Part shown: positions 25,685-34,931 of the stretch, piece by piece
Layout of the letters: every line of letters begins with the position of its first letter
Numbering within the stretch: the first letter of the stretch is position 1
DNA from: Pleurocapsa minor HA4230-MV1
GTDB lineage: Bacteria > Cyanobacteriota > Cyanobacteriia > Cyanobacteriales > Xenococcaceae
Direction: 5' to 3'
Length of the DNA stretch: 64,000 bases
NCBI GenBank assembly: GCA_019359095.1
Contig: JAHHHZ010000036.1
Location: 1 to 64,000 of the forward strand
Made by a program: the position numbers and the translations under genes
Notes under the pieces: model-generated
The model's input: only the letters and a program-made list of their open reading frames with translations
Database searches by the model: none
What the model was told of the DNA's origin: nothing

Positions 25685-26056
25685 CTATAAGCTGTTAAAT
25701 CTGCTTCTTTTGATGATTTGCGATCGCCTCATGGCTGGAGGAATTGCCAGGCTTTGGATTACCTGGTTGCTTCTCTCGTATTCCATTTGCTTTAATTCAG
25801 TATAATCTAGCCAATGAATGCAGTTTACGGGACAAGTATCCATTGCTTCTTCAATTAGCTCTTCTAGATCGCCATCTTGATTAAAAACTCTGGCTCTCCC
25901 ATATTCTGGCTCAATATAGAACGTATTTGTCGCTACATGAGTACAGTTTTTACAGCCAATACAGATATTTTCATCAACGAAAACTCCTTTTTGCCGCCAA
26001 ATCCCACCTAATTCTGGCTCAAAACCATTAGGCTGATTTGAGTCAGTACTATTCAT
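25685..26056 (-). CDS. Single-cluster 4Fe-4S ferredoxin of the Ycf35 operon
   Basis: 123 residues. The ATG at 26056 overlaps the upstream stop by one base (TAATG) and has GGAG six bases before it, so I prefer it to the in-frame TTG at 26068. The cluster ligands are CxxCxxC (CIGCKNC) followed about 37 residues later by CPVNC, the pattern of one [4Fe-4S] centre. The C-terminus ends in a basic tail (MRRSQIIKRSRF). It is cotranscribed with the DUF1257 and DUF2997 genes, a trio I recall as conserved in cyanobacteria, and presumably delivers electrons to whatever those proteins do. Confidence 0.88.
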   Translation of the reverse strand: MNSTDSNQPNGFEPELGGIWRQKGVFVDENICIGCKNCTHVATNTFYIEPEYGRARVFNQDGDLEELIEEAMDTCPVNCIHWLDYTELKQMEYERSNQVIQSLAIPPAMRRSQIIKRSRFNSL

Positions 26057-26442
26057 TATGCGCTCCAACGTTGTACAACTAAACGGATTGAACCATCTTC
26101 ATTCTTAACTTGCTCGGCGATCGCAAATCCTTGATTAGCAGTTTCGTTGACTACTGTATGATAGGCGTAGCGTTGAGTTACTTGGCGTAAAAAACCATCT
26201 ACAGTCAAGGGTTGCTGCCAATATTGTAAGTCGGCGACTAGTTCATACTCGCTACCATTCCAGCAAAATCCAAAATCATAGCTATTGTTTTGCTCAATTA
26301 CTACCTCAGCCTGATGGGTTTGACCCTGATAGCCACGGACTACTCCTGAACTATTCTTCCAATCTACGTCTAAATCCTTGAGAGCTGCTTTCAAAAAGTT
26401 TAAGTTACGAATTTTTGTTTTGATGTTGCTGAAATGTGACAT
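26056..26442 (-). CDS. ycf35: Ycf35 / DUF1257 protein
   Basis: 128 residues of the DUF1257 family, encoded in cyanobacteria and in some algal plastids as ycf35. Features: MSHFSNIKTKIRNLNFLKAAL opening with the invariant MSHF, a central AEVVIEQNNSYDFGFCWNG sheet and a C-terminal YAYHTVV segment. No membrane segment. Function is not established. Its stop overlaps the ferredoxin ATG by one base, and DUF2997 lies 64 bases upstream, so the three act as one operon. Confidence 0.88.
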   Translation of the reverse strand: MSHFSNIKTKIRNLNFLKAALKDLDVDWKNSSGVVRGYQGQTHQAEVVIEQNNSYDFGFCWNGSEYELVADLQYWQQPLTVDGFLRQVTQRYAYHTVVNETANQGFAIAEQVKNEDGSIRLVVQRWSA

Positions 26443-26506
26443 AAGTTTTCTCTAGGGAACTGAATTAATTAAATGTTCTAATTGAATTGTTTAAATTGGC
26501 TTAAAA

Positions 26507-26716
26507 TTACCAATCGCTATAGCTGCTTTGGGTAACAGTGGTAGCTGATTGAACTTTGTTTTGAGCATAATAATCAGAGGTTTGCTTTTGATCCACAACA
26601 ACTCCTAGCTGTTGTTCGATCGCTGCGGTTACTTCTTGGCAAGATGAACCAACAATACCTGTGACCGTCTCCTTTACTCGTCCATCGGGATAAATAATAA
26701 ATTCTAATGTTTCCAT
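26507..26716 (-). CDS. DUF2997 protein
   Basis: 69 residues. METLEFIIYPDGRVKETVTGIVG, then SCQEVTAAIEQQLG, is the DUF2997 pattern: a small alpha-beta protein with one conserved cysteine in GSSCQ. The serine- and threonine-rich last 20 residues look disordered. It leads the operon with Ycf35 and ferredoxin. Function unknown. A redox or cofactor role is only suggested by the ferredoxin. Confidence 0.82.
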   Translation of the reverse strand: METLEFIIYPDGRVKETVTGIVGSSCQEVTAAIEQQLGVVVDQKQTSDYYAQNKVQSATTVTQSSYSDW

Positions 26717-27074
26717 TTATCTGCTGCTTGGCGATCGCGTAGCCTAAACTGTGTTTTTAACAGGGTAACGTTACTATTTTTTTGTTATATCGTTCTCATT
26801 ATAGATATTTTGAGGGTCAGCACGAATTCTCAAAGAATCTTATTAAAAGTTAATAATAGCTGAATTAGTTACTACTTCATAATCTAAGTTTTCCGTAATT
26901 TAACTTTGGAGTCAAGAGATCAGAGTTGCTGCCAAAAGTTTTTTTAATAAAAAGACATAATCCGCAGAAAATGTTTGTAATTCAAACGAGGGGGAAAAAT
27001 TACTTTTAATTTAATCTTAGCCATGGGCTGAGGATCATACAATCTGTTATGTATTCAAGTTAGAGTCAGAAATA
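26717..27074. other. 358-base divergent promoter region (DUF2997 / bioU)
   Basis: Contains a HIP1 site near 26730, the palindrome GTAACGTTAC at 26764-26773, and AT-rich sequence. No ORF. The palindrome is a possible operator but matches no regulator I know. Confidence 0.4.
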
Positions 27075-28073
27075 ATGATCGATCAATCAACTAATCCGAT
27101 TAGAGTTGGTGTTTTAGGTTTTGGTGGTCTAGGACAAGCAGCAGCCAAGATTTTAGCTGCCAAACGAGAAATGATCCTAGTGGCAGCAGCAGACCACAAA
27201 GGTTATGTTTACACGGGAGCGGGTTTAGATATAGACGCCGCAATTTCTAGTTATCACGAGCATCATTCTGTAGGATATCTAGCTGCTGGGGGAGTGCTTA
27301 GTAGCAATAGTATCCAAGATTTAGTTGAAAATGCTGACGTAGATGGCTATTTTCTCGCGTTACCTAACTTACCCAACACTTTTATGGCAGGTGTTGCACG
27401 GCAGTTTATCCAAGCTGGATGGCAAGGAGTGTTAGTAGATGCTTTAAAAAGAACTAGCGCCGTCGAACAATTGCTGGAATTACAGTCTGATTTAGAGCAG
27501 ACAGGCATTACCTATCTGACAGGTTGTGGTGCTACTCCTGGCTTATTAACCGCTGCTGCTGCGATCGCTGCTCAAAGTTATGCTGAAATTCATAGTGTTA
27601 AAATTACCTTTGGAGTAGGCATTGCCAACTGGGAAGCTTACCGCGCTACTATCAGAGAAGATATTGCTCACATGAGCGAATACGATGTGGAAAAAGCTAG
27701 CGCCATGACTGATGAAGAAGTTGCTGCATTGTTAGATCGAACTAACGGTATTATCTCATTGTCAAATATGGAACATGCCGACGACATCATGTTAGAACTA
27801 GCGGGTATTTGCGATCGCGATCGCGTTACCGTAGGGGGAGTAGTAGACACTCGTAATTCCCAAAAACCTCTAAGCACCAACGTTAAAGTTACAGGACGTA
27901 CTTTTGAAGGCAAAATTTCTACCCATACTTTTACTTTGGGTGATGAAACTAGTATGGCAGCTAACGTCTGTGGCCCTGCATTTGGCTATCTTAAAGCGGG
28001 AATGTCTTTAAATCGTCGTGGCATTACTGGCTTGTTCACGGCAGCGGAAATTATGCCTCAGTTTGTTAGGTAG
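27075..28073 (+). CDS. bioU: (S)-8-amino-7-oxononanoate synthase BioU
   Basis: 332 residues with a saccharopine-dehydrogenase-like fold. The NAD(P) loop [13 protein letters not shown] lies at 11-23. The key lysine is Lys125 in VDALKRTSA, equivalent by position to the lysine of Synechocystis BioU whose side-chain amine is donated to the substrate in a single-turnover reaction. BioU replaces BioA in cyanobacterial biotin synthesis, converting KAPA to [17 protein letters not shown] near 156 and the late [13 protein letters not shown] segment fit the family. It is monocistronic and divergent from the Ycf35 operon. Confidence 0.87.
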   Translation: MIDQSTNPIRVGVLGFGGLGQAAAKILAAKREMILVAAADHKGYVYTGAGLDIDAAISSYHEHHSVGYLAAGGVLSSNSIQDLVENADVDGYFLALPNLPNTFMAGVARQFIQAGWQGVLVDALKRTSAVEQLLELQSDLEQTGITYLTGCGATPGLLTAAAAIAAQSYAEIHSVKITFGVGIANWEAYRATIREDIAHMSEYDVEKASAMTDEEVAALLDRTNGIISLSNMEHADDIMLELAGICDRDRVTVGGVVDTRNSQKPLSTNVKVTGRTFEGKISTHTFTLGDETSMAANVCGPAFGYLKAGMSLNRRGITGLFTAAEIMPQFVR

Positions 28074-28178
28074 TTTAAAGATAAATTGAGTCTAAACTAC
28101 AGTCCACTGAATTATTGATTTATATCCCTACCTAACAACGTTAGGAGATCTTTGAAATACTACTTCTGTCTTACGAAA

Positions 28179-28206
28179 TTTCCTATTTCCTATTTCCTAC
28201 TTCCTA
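28179..28206 (+). repeat. Heptamer array (TTTCCTA)4
   Basis: Three perfect copies and one with a single mismatch. It lies 11 bases beyond the 3' end of the minus-strand TonB-like gene; read in that direction the unit TAGGAAA holds a TAG. Confidence 0.9.
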
Positions 28207-28216
28207 TTTTGTACGA

Positions 28217-29527
28217 CTATAAATCTGGTTTTTTGGGTAAAGGAATGTCTTTTATTTGATCAGGATTTAAGTTAGGGAGAGGGACATTACGTAAGCGATC
28301 GCCTAATGATGGTGGTGAGTTATCTGGTGCAGGAACTGGTTCAGGACTAGGTTTTGGTTGCGTTGCTGGAGCTGGTGCGGGTTTAGGTTGCGGTTGCGGT
28401 TTAGGCGCAGGTTTAGCTTGCGGTTTTGGTGTTGGAACTGGTGCGGGTTTAGGTTGCGGTTTTGGTGCGGGTTTTTCCGTTCTAAGAGAAGGTAGAGTCA
28501 AAGAAGGACAAATCTCGGCATCATATTCGTAATTTACCTCTACTTGATAGGGCTTGGGCTTATTTGTGTCATTATCAAAAATACGACCTCTAAGATCCTG
28601 AATAGCTTGTTGATTAAAAATGGGATATTCTGAGCCTTTAAGCAAATCGAGAGCAACAACTTGACCTTTAGCACCAACCACCACACCAAAAACACTGCTT
28701 CCTTTAAGCCTTAAAATACAGGCATCGCGGGGATAAGTACCTTTGATTTTGATTTCTCTTGATGGAACGCCATTAACCTTAGTCACCCAGTCAACATAGT
28801 TTCTATTGGCTTGCTCGTTACTATTTCCGTCTTTGGTTTTGGTAAGACTTTGATGCAAGCTCGCAATTCGCTGCTGTGATTGAGTCACTTTTCGAGTAGC
28901 AATAATTTCTGGAGTCTCCTGTGGGTTAGTTTTAGGTTGAGTTTCAGGCTTCACTTCAGGTTGCTTTTGCGTCGGGTTTTTCGGCTTAGTTGCAGTTGAG
29001 GGATTTGGGGGAGTTTTAACTGCTGAAGGTTTAGTGGGTTGCTGGGGGATTTTTCCGATATTAGGCGGTAGCTTGATTGGCTCAACCTTGAAATCTGAAG
29101 GATCAATTTGTGGGGGAAGAGGCAACTGAGACCAATTACCTACAGGCGGAAGCTTAATATCGTTGATTGGTGGTAAGGAAGGAAAATTAAATTGTGGTGG
29201 TGGCGGAACTACTAGGGGTGGCAAACTAGAAGGATCGGTATTTCCAGGCAACCAATTTGGTGGGATAGCCGAGGGTGAAGTAAGTTCGCTGAGTTTGGAC
29301 AGATCTGGGTTTGCCAATTGAGGATCGAGATCTGGTAAACGAGCCTGTTGTTCGGCATTTAGTTCAACAATCGAAACTTCTCTTTTACCATCGTCATCGT
29401 TAGATTTGAACGTTGGCAGACCAAACTTTAATAACAATAGATGAAGCGTAACTGACAGCAATAGACATAGCTGTGTTGGGTTAATTAACTTACCAGATTG
29501 ATGATCTAATTTTGACTCGTAGGACAT
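28217..29527 (-). CDS. TonB-like proline-rich envelope protein
   Basis: 436 residues from ATG at 29527 (a TTG three codons earlier is less likely). A transmembrane anchor lies near 20-37 (LCLLLSVTLHLLLLKFGL). A proline-rich span of about 180 residues follows, then a TonB/TolA-type C-terminal domain near 245-340 (VFGVVVGAKGQVVALDLLKGS...FNQQAIQDLRGR). Unusually, a second proline- and lysine-rich tail (PKPQPKPAP-type repeats) runs from about 345 to the end. TonB transmits proton-motive force to outer-membrane receptors; no ExbBD or receptor genes are near, so the role here is inferred. Confidence 0.75.
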   Translation of the reverse strand: MSYESKLDHQSGKLINPTQLCLLLSVTLHLLLLKFGLPTFKSNDDDGKREVSIVELNAEQQARLPDLDPQLANPDLSKLSELTSPSAIPPNWLPGNTDPSSLPPLVVPPPPQFNFPSLPPINDIKLPPVGNWSQLPLPPQIDPSDFKVEPIKLPPNIGKIPQQPTKPSAVKTPPNPSTATKPKNPTQKQPEVKPETQPKTNPQETPEIIATRKVTQSQQRIASLHQSLTKTKDGNSNEQANRNYVDWVTKVNGVPSREIKIKGTYPRDACILRLKGSSVFGVVVGAKGQVVALDLLKGSEYPIFNQQAIQDLRGRIFDNDTNKPKPYQVEVNYEYDAEICPSLTLPSLRTEKPAPKPQPKPAPVPTPKPQAKPAPKPQPQPKPAPAPATQPKPSPEPVPAPDNSPPSLGDRLRNVPLPNLNPDQIKDIPLPKKPDL

Positions 29528-29837
29528 AACCCGCAACTAGAAAAATAATAGCTAAAATTTAGTTGTCTAATTTACAGAATAACTTGGAAAAATAGGATAG
29601 TTTGGATTGGTTAAAGAACAGTAATTTACTCCCTTAGTGTTAACAGGATTTTAAATTATCTAGGTCAGATATCTAGGTCAAAGAATTAAAGTGATTTAGG
29701 TATTGGCGATCGCTTGGTCGAAATATTAGTTTTAATGCTCCACAATCATAACTATCAATCCAGACTAAGGGTAATTCTTCCAGATGACAATCCCTTCTGG
29801 CACTCAAATCATAATTACACCAAATCTTAATCACTTC
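29528..29837. other. 310-base gap between dnaN and the TonB-like gene
   Basis: AT-rich with one HIP1 octamer near 29706 and a weak CCAGA/TCTGG hairpin near 29780-29800 that could help end dnaN transcription. No ORF or recognised site. Confidence 0.4.
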
Positions 29838-31016
29838 TTATTTTCTAATTTGTACAGGCATTACTAGATAAGTCATGGTCAAGCCACCCAAAGGACTAAA
29901 GATAACTGGCTGATAACCTTCATTCAGCTGCATTTTTATTTCAGTGGTGGATAAAGCTTTTAATCCGTCCATTAAATACTTGATATTAAAAGCAATCTCA
30001 ATATCATCTCCCATAATCTCAGCAGGTAGAGACTGTTCGGCGTTACCTATATCTTGAGCATCCGCCGAGACAACTAGTTCTGAACTATCGTTATGTAGGC
30101 TAAATTTTACCAGGTTATTCTTCTGTGCCAAAACTGCCACCAACTCTAAACTAGAAATGAGGCGTTTGCGATCGAGGATAATTTCACGGCTAAATTTTTG
30201 GGGAATCAACTGACCATATGCAGGGTAATCTCCTGAGATCTTTGTACTAGTTAAAAGGCGATCGCGATACTCAAACACCATCACCTGTTCATCAAAACTT
30301 ACCTTAACCTTGTCGCCTTCGGCAGCATTATTGACAATTCTTTCTAGTTCTCTTAACGCTTTAGCAGGAATAGTTACAGATAACTGGGGTAACTCGACAG
30401 TAGACTCTGATTCTGAATCATTGAGGTTAGTTGCCACTACCGCCAAACGATGACTATCAGTAGCAGCGAATTCTAAAGTGTCGCCACCACCTTGACCAAT
30501 ACCTTGGATCTTTAAATGAACTCCTGTTAAAATCTGTTTAGATAATTCAGTCGAAGCCGCAAATAAACAGCCTCCTAAACCTTGGTTAAGAAGAGCGATC
30601 GGTAATTCTATTGTCTGTGCTTCTGGTTCAATCGTGGGAAGTTCAGGAAACTCAGCAGCATCTATTCCTGTTAGTTGAAATTGACCTGATGTGGAACTAA
30701 TTGTCGTCACAAAATTAGCTTCTTCTGATTCGGCTTCTGGGACTTCTAGGGTAATTTCAATCTCTGGTAAACGAGTAACAATATCATTCAATAACCTAGC
30801 GGGGAGGGTAATACTGCCACCTGTATCAACTTGAGCATTAAAACTCGTCTTAATGCCCAAGCTACCATCAAAAGCAATCAAACTAACTTTTTGGCTAGTT
30901 TCGCTGGCTTGAATTAAAACATTACCTAAAACAGGGGGTTCTGGACGAGAAGGAACAGCACGACTAACAAGGGAAAGATGATCTTTTAGGTCAAATGAGG
31001 CGCAAATAATTTTCAT
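29838..31016 (-). CDS. dnaN: DNA polymerase III beta sliding clamp
   Basis: 392 residues in three clamp domains. Recognisable parts are MKIICASFDLKDHLSLVSRAVPSRPEPPVLGNV at the start (read in pieces), FAATDSHRLAVV near 186, and the C-terminal MPVQI. DnaN encircles DNA and holds the replicative polymerase. In several cyanobacteria the replication origin lies beside dnaN, but the flanks here show no cluster of DnaA boxes; the cluster I see is 16 kb away at 46970. Confidence 0.97.
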   Translation of the reverse strand: MKIICASFDLKDHLSLVSRAVPSRPEPPVLGNVLIQASETSQKVSLIAFDGSLGIKTSFNAQVDTGGSITLPARLLNDIVTRLPEIEITLEVPEAESEEANFVTTISSTSGQFQLTGIDAAEFPELPTIEPEAQTIELPIALLNQGLGGCLFAASTELSKQILTGVHLKIQGIGQGGGDTLEFAATDSHRLAVVATNLNDSESESTVELPQLSVTIPAKALRELERIVNNAAEGDKVKVSFDEQVMVFEYRDRLLTSTKISGDYPAYGQLIPQKFSREIILDRKRLISSLELVAVLAQKNNLVKFSLHNDSSELVVSADAQDIGNAEQSLPAEIMGDDIEIAFNIKYLMDGLKALSTTEIKMQLNEGYQPVIFSPLGGLTMTYLVMPVQIRK

Positions 31017-31082
31017 CTCAGAATCGAAATCAAGGAATGTTGCCCATCGATTGTACTATTTTACCAACGCCCTTCGGGCTTA

Positions 31083-31106
31083 AGTCAAAAGTCAAAAGTC
31101 AAAAGT
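31083..31106 (-). repeat. Heptamer array (AGTCAAA)3
   Basis: Three perfect copies, three bases beyond the stop of the cytochrome b-like gene. Read on the minus strand the unit holds TGA. A GCCC-TTC-GGGC hairpin lies just beside it at 31069-31079. Confidence 0.9.
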
Positions 31107-31108
31107 AA

Positions 31109-31828
31109 TTAACTAAGTTCTTTGATTAGGGAGATGATCCAAGCTGAAGCAATAGTAATTAAGACAAAAACCTCTAAAATTTTAAGTGGAGCAGGAAAAG
31201 ATAACCATTGCTGAACTATTTTCATGCTGAAATTGCTACGCCAATTAAGCAGATGTTGACGCCACAAGGTAGGACTATCTTGACTACGAAATCGCCAATT
31301 AAGCATCGATAAAATTAAAGGAATACCACCAACCCGAATACTCATTAATAAATGAAGCGCGATCGCCATTACTAAAATCAGCCAAGAAACAAGATGAGCA
31401 TAGTACCAGAAATGATTAAGTTCTCCTTGAGGTAGCCACTTTTCACTCATCATCTTGCCCGAAAAAACCGCAAAAGTTATTGCCAAAATATTCATGGTAT
31501 TAACTAAGCGGTGCAGGGTATACCACCAAATTGGTTTACCCAATTGAGCTAGTTTAGCCAAAGAGTTGGACTGAATCAATCTTCGTTGACCTCGATTAAA
31601 AGCATAAACGACAAAGAAAGGGAAAATAAGTAAAGTCCAAAGTCCAAATGTTCCGTGAATACCTTCAATTTCCTGAAATTTAGGTAAAGGTATAGTACCC
31701 CAACGTCCATCGTAGGTGTTGTAAGTCCAAAAAGCAGTAACTATTGCCGCGATCGCACATAAGCCAATTAGACCATGAAGTATACGGAGTAAGAGTGGTT
31801 GATAGGGTGCCGAAGATTTTACCGACAT
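31109..31828 (-). CDS. Cytochrome b/b561-like membrane protein
   Basis: 239 residues with about five transmembrane helices. Histidines placed within helices (LRILHGLIGL near 18, EGIHGTFGLW near 58, YTLHRLVNTM near 106, YAHLVSWLI near 144, ALHLLMSIRVGG near 157) fit a di-haem cytochrome b561/Ni-Fe-hydrogenase-b type electron carrier. The partner and quinone site cannot be told from sequence. Monocistronic; both flanks carry repeats (heptamers after it, R2 upstream). Confidence 0.78.
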   Translation of the reverse strand: MSVKSSAPYQPLLLRILHGLIGLCAIAAIVTAFWTYNTYDGRWGTIPLPKFQEIEGIHGTFGLWTLLIFPFFVVYAFNRGQRRLIQSNSLAKLAQLGKPIWWYTLHRLVNTMNILAITFAVFSGKMMSEKWLPQGELNHFWYYAHLVSWLILVMAIALHLLMSIRVGGIPLILSMLNWRFRSQDSPTLWRQHLLNWRSNFSMKIVQQWLSFPAPLKILEVFVLITIASAWIISLIKELS

Positions 31829-31918
31829 AAAATCAGAAAATTTGCTAATTAAGGTTTGCTTTCTAGTTTAATTAACAACTTGGGAAAATTAATGAAGCGA
31901 TCGCAAGTTAAATATTAA

Positions 31919-31953
31919 GTCTCGCGCAAAGACACAAAGACGCAAAGGGGTAA
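31919..31953 (+). repeat. Interspersed repeat R2, copy 2
   Basis: CTCGCGCAAAGACACAAAGA then CGCAAAGGGGTAAAA; the same design as 6834-6872, differing mainly by one base in the first unit. Confidence 0.7.
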
Positions 31954-32080
31954 AATCTGATTTAATGCATTTTCATAGAGAATTGGCATGAGTCTACTTT
32001 AGACATTCAAATAGCTAATGCTAACATTACTAAGCAAAGCTGATGATATCTACTTTATTTAGTTTATTTTAGGTTTAATA

Positions 32081-33331
32081 GTGGCACAGGTCGTAGTTGA
32101 AAATGTCTATAAAAGCTATCGTGGCAAGGCAGAGCGGGTTCAGGGGTCGAAAAATAAGCCAGATGCGCTGAGGGAAGATCGATCCAAACAGGTTACTGTG
32201 CTGCGGGATATTAACTTTACCGTTGAGTCTGGGGAGTTTTTAGTTTTGGTGGGGCCATCAGGCTGTGGTAAAAGTACGCTGTTGCGTTTACTGGCGGGTT
32301 TAGAGGAATTGACTGGAGGTAATATTAGAATTGGCGATCGCCTGGTGAATAATTTACCACCTAAAGCCAGAAATATTGCCATGGTGTTTCAAAATTATGC
32401 CCTGTATCCGCATTTGAATATTTACGATAACATCGCCTTTGGTTTACGGCGGGATTCGCGAACCGATAGTAAAGAAAAAGTTAGCTCAAATTTGTGGCAA
32501 AGTACTTTAACAGGTACAACTCGTTATTTGCCTCGCAGCATGAGATATCTATCCGCCAAGGAGAAAGAGGTACGGGATCGGGTACGCTATGTGGCGAGTT
32601 TGTTGCAGATTGAGCCATTACTAAATCGCTTACCAAAAGAGCTGTCTGGAGGGCAAAAGCAACGGGTAGCATTAGGCAGAGCGATCGCCCGCAACCCCCA
32701 AGTCTTTTTGATGGATGAGCCATTATCTAATTTAGATGCCAAACTACGGACGCAAACCCGCACTCAGATTGTCCAGCTACAGCGACAGTTAAAGACAACC
32801 ACGGTTTATGTAACTCACGATCAGACAGAAGCGATGACTATGGGCGATCGCATTGCCGTGATGTACAACGGTCAAATTCAGCAGATTGCCCCACCGTTAG
32901 AAATTTATGAACGACCAGCTAATCGTTTTGTCGCGGAGTTTATTGGTTCGCCAGCCATGAATTTTTTACCCGTAGATTTAGAATCTCCCCTCAAGTTAGT
33001 TAACCCTCATTTTGCTCTAGATTTACCTGCTATTTGGACAAAATCTCTGCAACACAGTCAGGCAAAATCCCTAATTTTGGGTATTCGTCCCCAACATTTA
33101 GCTATCGATCGAGAAAGCCAGTCTAGCATTCAGATTGAGGTAGATTTAGTAGAGGCACTGGGGAATGAAACCTATCTCTCTGCTCATTTAACAGCACAGC
33201 CTGATACTACCTTGACGGTATCTCTACCACCAGATAAACGCCTACGAGTTGGCGATCGCCTTTGGCTGAGTATTAATACCGACAAAATCCATCTTTTTAC
33301 AGTTGATGATGGACGGGCGATCGCTGTTTAA
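32081..33331 (+). CDS. Sugar-type ABC transporter ATPase (MalK-like) with two insertions
   Basis: 416 residues from GTG at 32081. Motifs: Walker A GPSGCGKS (58-65), Q-loop VFQNYALYPHL (102-112), signature LSGGQKQR (188-195), Walker B VFLMDE (208-213), then the TOBE regulatory region (LGIRPQHLAID near 340). Two lineage-specific insertions are notable: about 22 charged residues at 16-38, before the first conserved strand, and about 35 residues at 124-158 in the helical subdomain that contacts the permease. The next gene is a GH13 amylase 88 bases downstream, so it may energise maltodextrin or glucoside uptake. No permease is nearby. Confidence 0.9.
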   Translation: MAQVVVENVYKSYRGKAERVQGSKNKPDALREDRSKQVTVLRDINFTVESGEFLVLVGPSGCGKSTLLRLLAGLEELTGGNIRIGDRLVNNLPPKARNIAMVFQNYALYPHLNIYDNIAFGLRRDSRTDSKEKVSSNLWQSTLTGTTRYLPRSMRYLSAKEKEVRDRVRYVASLLQIEPLLNRLPKELSGGQKQRVALGRAIARNPQVFLMDEPLSNLDAKLRTQTRTQIVQLQRQLKTTTVYVTHDQTEAMTMGDRIAVMYNGQIQQIAPPLEIYERPANRFVAEFIGSPAMNFLPVDLESPLKLVNPHFALDLPAIWTKSLQHSQAKSLILGIRPQHLAIDRESQSSIQIEVDLVEALGNETYLSAHLTAQPDTTLTVSLPPDKRLRVGDRLWLSINTDKIHLFTVDDGRAIAV

Positions 33332-33419
33332 TATTTTTAATTAATAATAGTCGTAAGATTCAGTTTTCTGGTGTCTTGCTGATTACCGAGTTTGCACCAA
33401 TAAATATTAACGAATAGCC

Positions 33420-34871
33420 ATGATTAAAACACCAGATTGGGTCAAAAATGCCGTTTTTTATCAAATATTTCCCGATCGCTTTGCCGTTAGTGAATCCACG
33501 ATTAAAGGACAATGGCAAGCTTCTCAATATGAGGGTTGGGACGCAACACCAACTTACCAGGGATATAAGGGAGGAAACTTGTGGGGAGTAATTAAAAAGC
33601 TGGACTATATCAAAGATTTGGGAGTCAATGCCATCTACTTTACACCGATCTTTCAGTCGGCTTCCAATCATCGCTATCATACCCATGACTATTATCAGGT
33701 AGACCCGATGTTAGGGGGCAATGTGGCGTTTGCTGCTCTAATTAAAGCTGCCCACGAACATGAAATCAAAATAGTATTAGATGGAGTGTTTAACCATGCT
33801 AGCCGTGGCTTTTTCTTTTTTAACGATATTTTAGAAAATGGCCCGAATTCCCCTTGGTTAGATTGGTTCAAGATTTATGATTGGCCCCTATCTGCCTATG
33901 ACGGTAGTAAACCCGCCAACTACGAAGGCTGGATTGGCGATCGCGCTTTGCCTGAGTTTAATCATGATAATCCCCAGGTCAAGGAATATATCATGCAGGT
34001 AGCTGAATACTGGCTCAATCAAGGTATTGATGGCTGGCGCTTAGATGTACCAAATGAAGTAGATACGCCTGGATTTTGGCAAGAATTTCGCGATCGCGTT
34101 AAAGCAGTCAACCCTGAAGCCTATATTGTCGGAGAAATTTGGGGTGATGCGAGTTACTGGCTAGATGGGACACAGTTTGATGGGGTGATGAACTATCGTT
34201 TTGCCGAAGCGGCGATCGCTTTTGCAGCAGGAGATAATTATCTACCTGAGTTTTGTCATGGTGAATTAAGACCCTATCCACCTATTTCTGGCACTGAATA
34301 TGCAATGCGGATTGATGCTTTGCTGAAGCTTTATGATTGGGAAATTCAGCTTGCTCAACTCAATTTATTAGATAGCCACGATACTCCTCGACTGCTAACT
34401 GCGGTAGGAGAAAACAAAAGTAGCTTTATGCTAGCGACTGTGCTGATGATGACTTTTCCTGGTGCGCCCAGTATCTTCTATGGCGACGAGGTTGGTTTAA
34501 TAGGTGGGAAAGATCCTGATTGTCGGCGCGCCTTCCCTGAACCCGCAAATTGGGATGTGGAGATTTTAAAAGATTATAAACAGCTAATTGCCTTACGCCA
34601 CCAATATTCAGCTTTAAGTATAGGGAAATATAAAACTCTGTATGCAGGGCAACATTTGTATGTCTTTGCTCGCATCTTGGATCGCGAAGAAGCGATCGTA
34701 GCTGTTAATATTGGCAAGGAACAGGCGGATGTCGTTTTTAATGTAACCGAATTGCAGTCTCAACCCGAAAAAGTTGTTTATGGTTCAGGGAGAATCGACT
34801 GGCATCTTACCACCGAAGGTAACAAAATAGAGCTGATTATTCCCGCTCAAAGCAGCATCATAATTGTTTAA
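33420..34871 (+). CDS. GH13 alpha-amylase family protein (cyclomaltodextrinase/neopullulanase-like)
   Basis: 483 residues. The (beta/alpha)8 catalytic core shows VFNHAS near 123-128, WRLDVPNEVD with nucleophile Asp209, IVGEIWGDA with acid/base Glu239 and LLDSHDTPR with Asp321. The short length, without an N-terminal starch-binding domain, and the MPKWVKN-like opening (here TPDWVKNAVFYQIFPDRF) match intracellular neopullulanase/maltogenic amylases that trim maltodextrins during glycogen breakdown. No signal peptide. Placement after a MalK-like ATPase suggests shared maltodextrin metabolism. Confidence 0.92.
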   Translation: MIKTPDWVKNAVFYQIFPDRFAVSESTIKGQWQASQYEGWDATPTYQGYKGGNLWGVIKKLDYIKDLGVNAIYFTPIFQSASNHRYHTHDYYQVDPMLGGNVAFAALIKAAHEHEIKIVLDGVFNHASRGFFFFNDILENGPNSPWLDWFKIYDWPLSAYDGSKPANYEGWIGDRALPEFNHDNPQVKEYIMQVAEYWLNQGIDGWRLDVPNEVDTPGFWQEFRDRVKAVNPEAYIVGEIWGDASYWLDGTQFDGVMNYRFAEAAIAFAAGDNYLPEFCHGELRPYPPISGTEYAMRIDALLKLYDWEIQLAQLNLLDSHDTPRLLTAVGENKSSFMLATVLMMTFPGAPSIFYGDEVGLIGGKDPDCRRAFPEPANWDVEILKDYKQLIALRHQYSALSIGKYKTLYAGQHLYVFARILDREEAIVAVNIGKEQADVVFNVTELQSQPEKVVYGSGRIDWHLTTEGNKIELIIPAQSSIIIV

Positions 34872-34931
34872 ATTAACTTATGGGCGAATAACCATTCGCC
34901 CCTACGATATATAAATTTAATCTAATTTAAT

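Noticed and set aside
29528-31108. Replication origin beside dnaN
   Set aside because: Expected from other cyanobacteria, but no DnaA-box cluster is visible on either flank.
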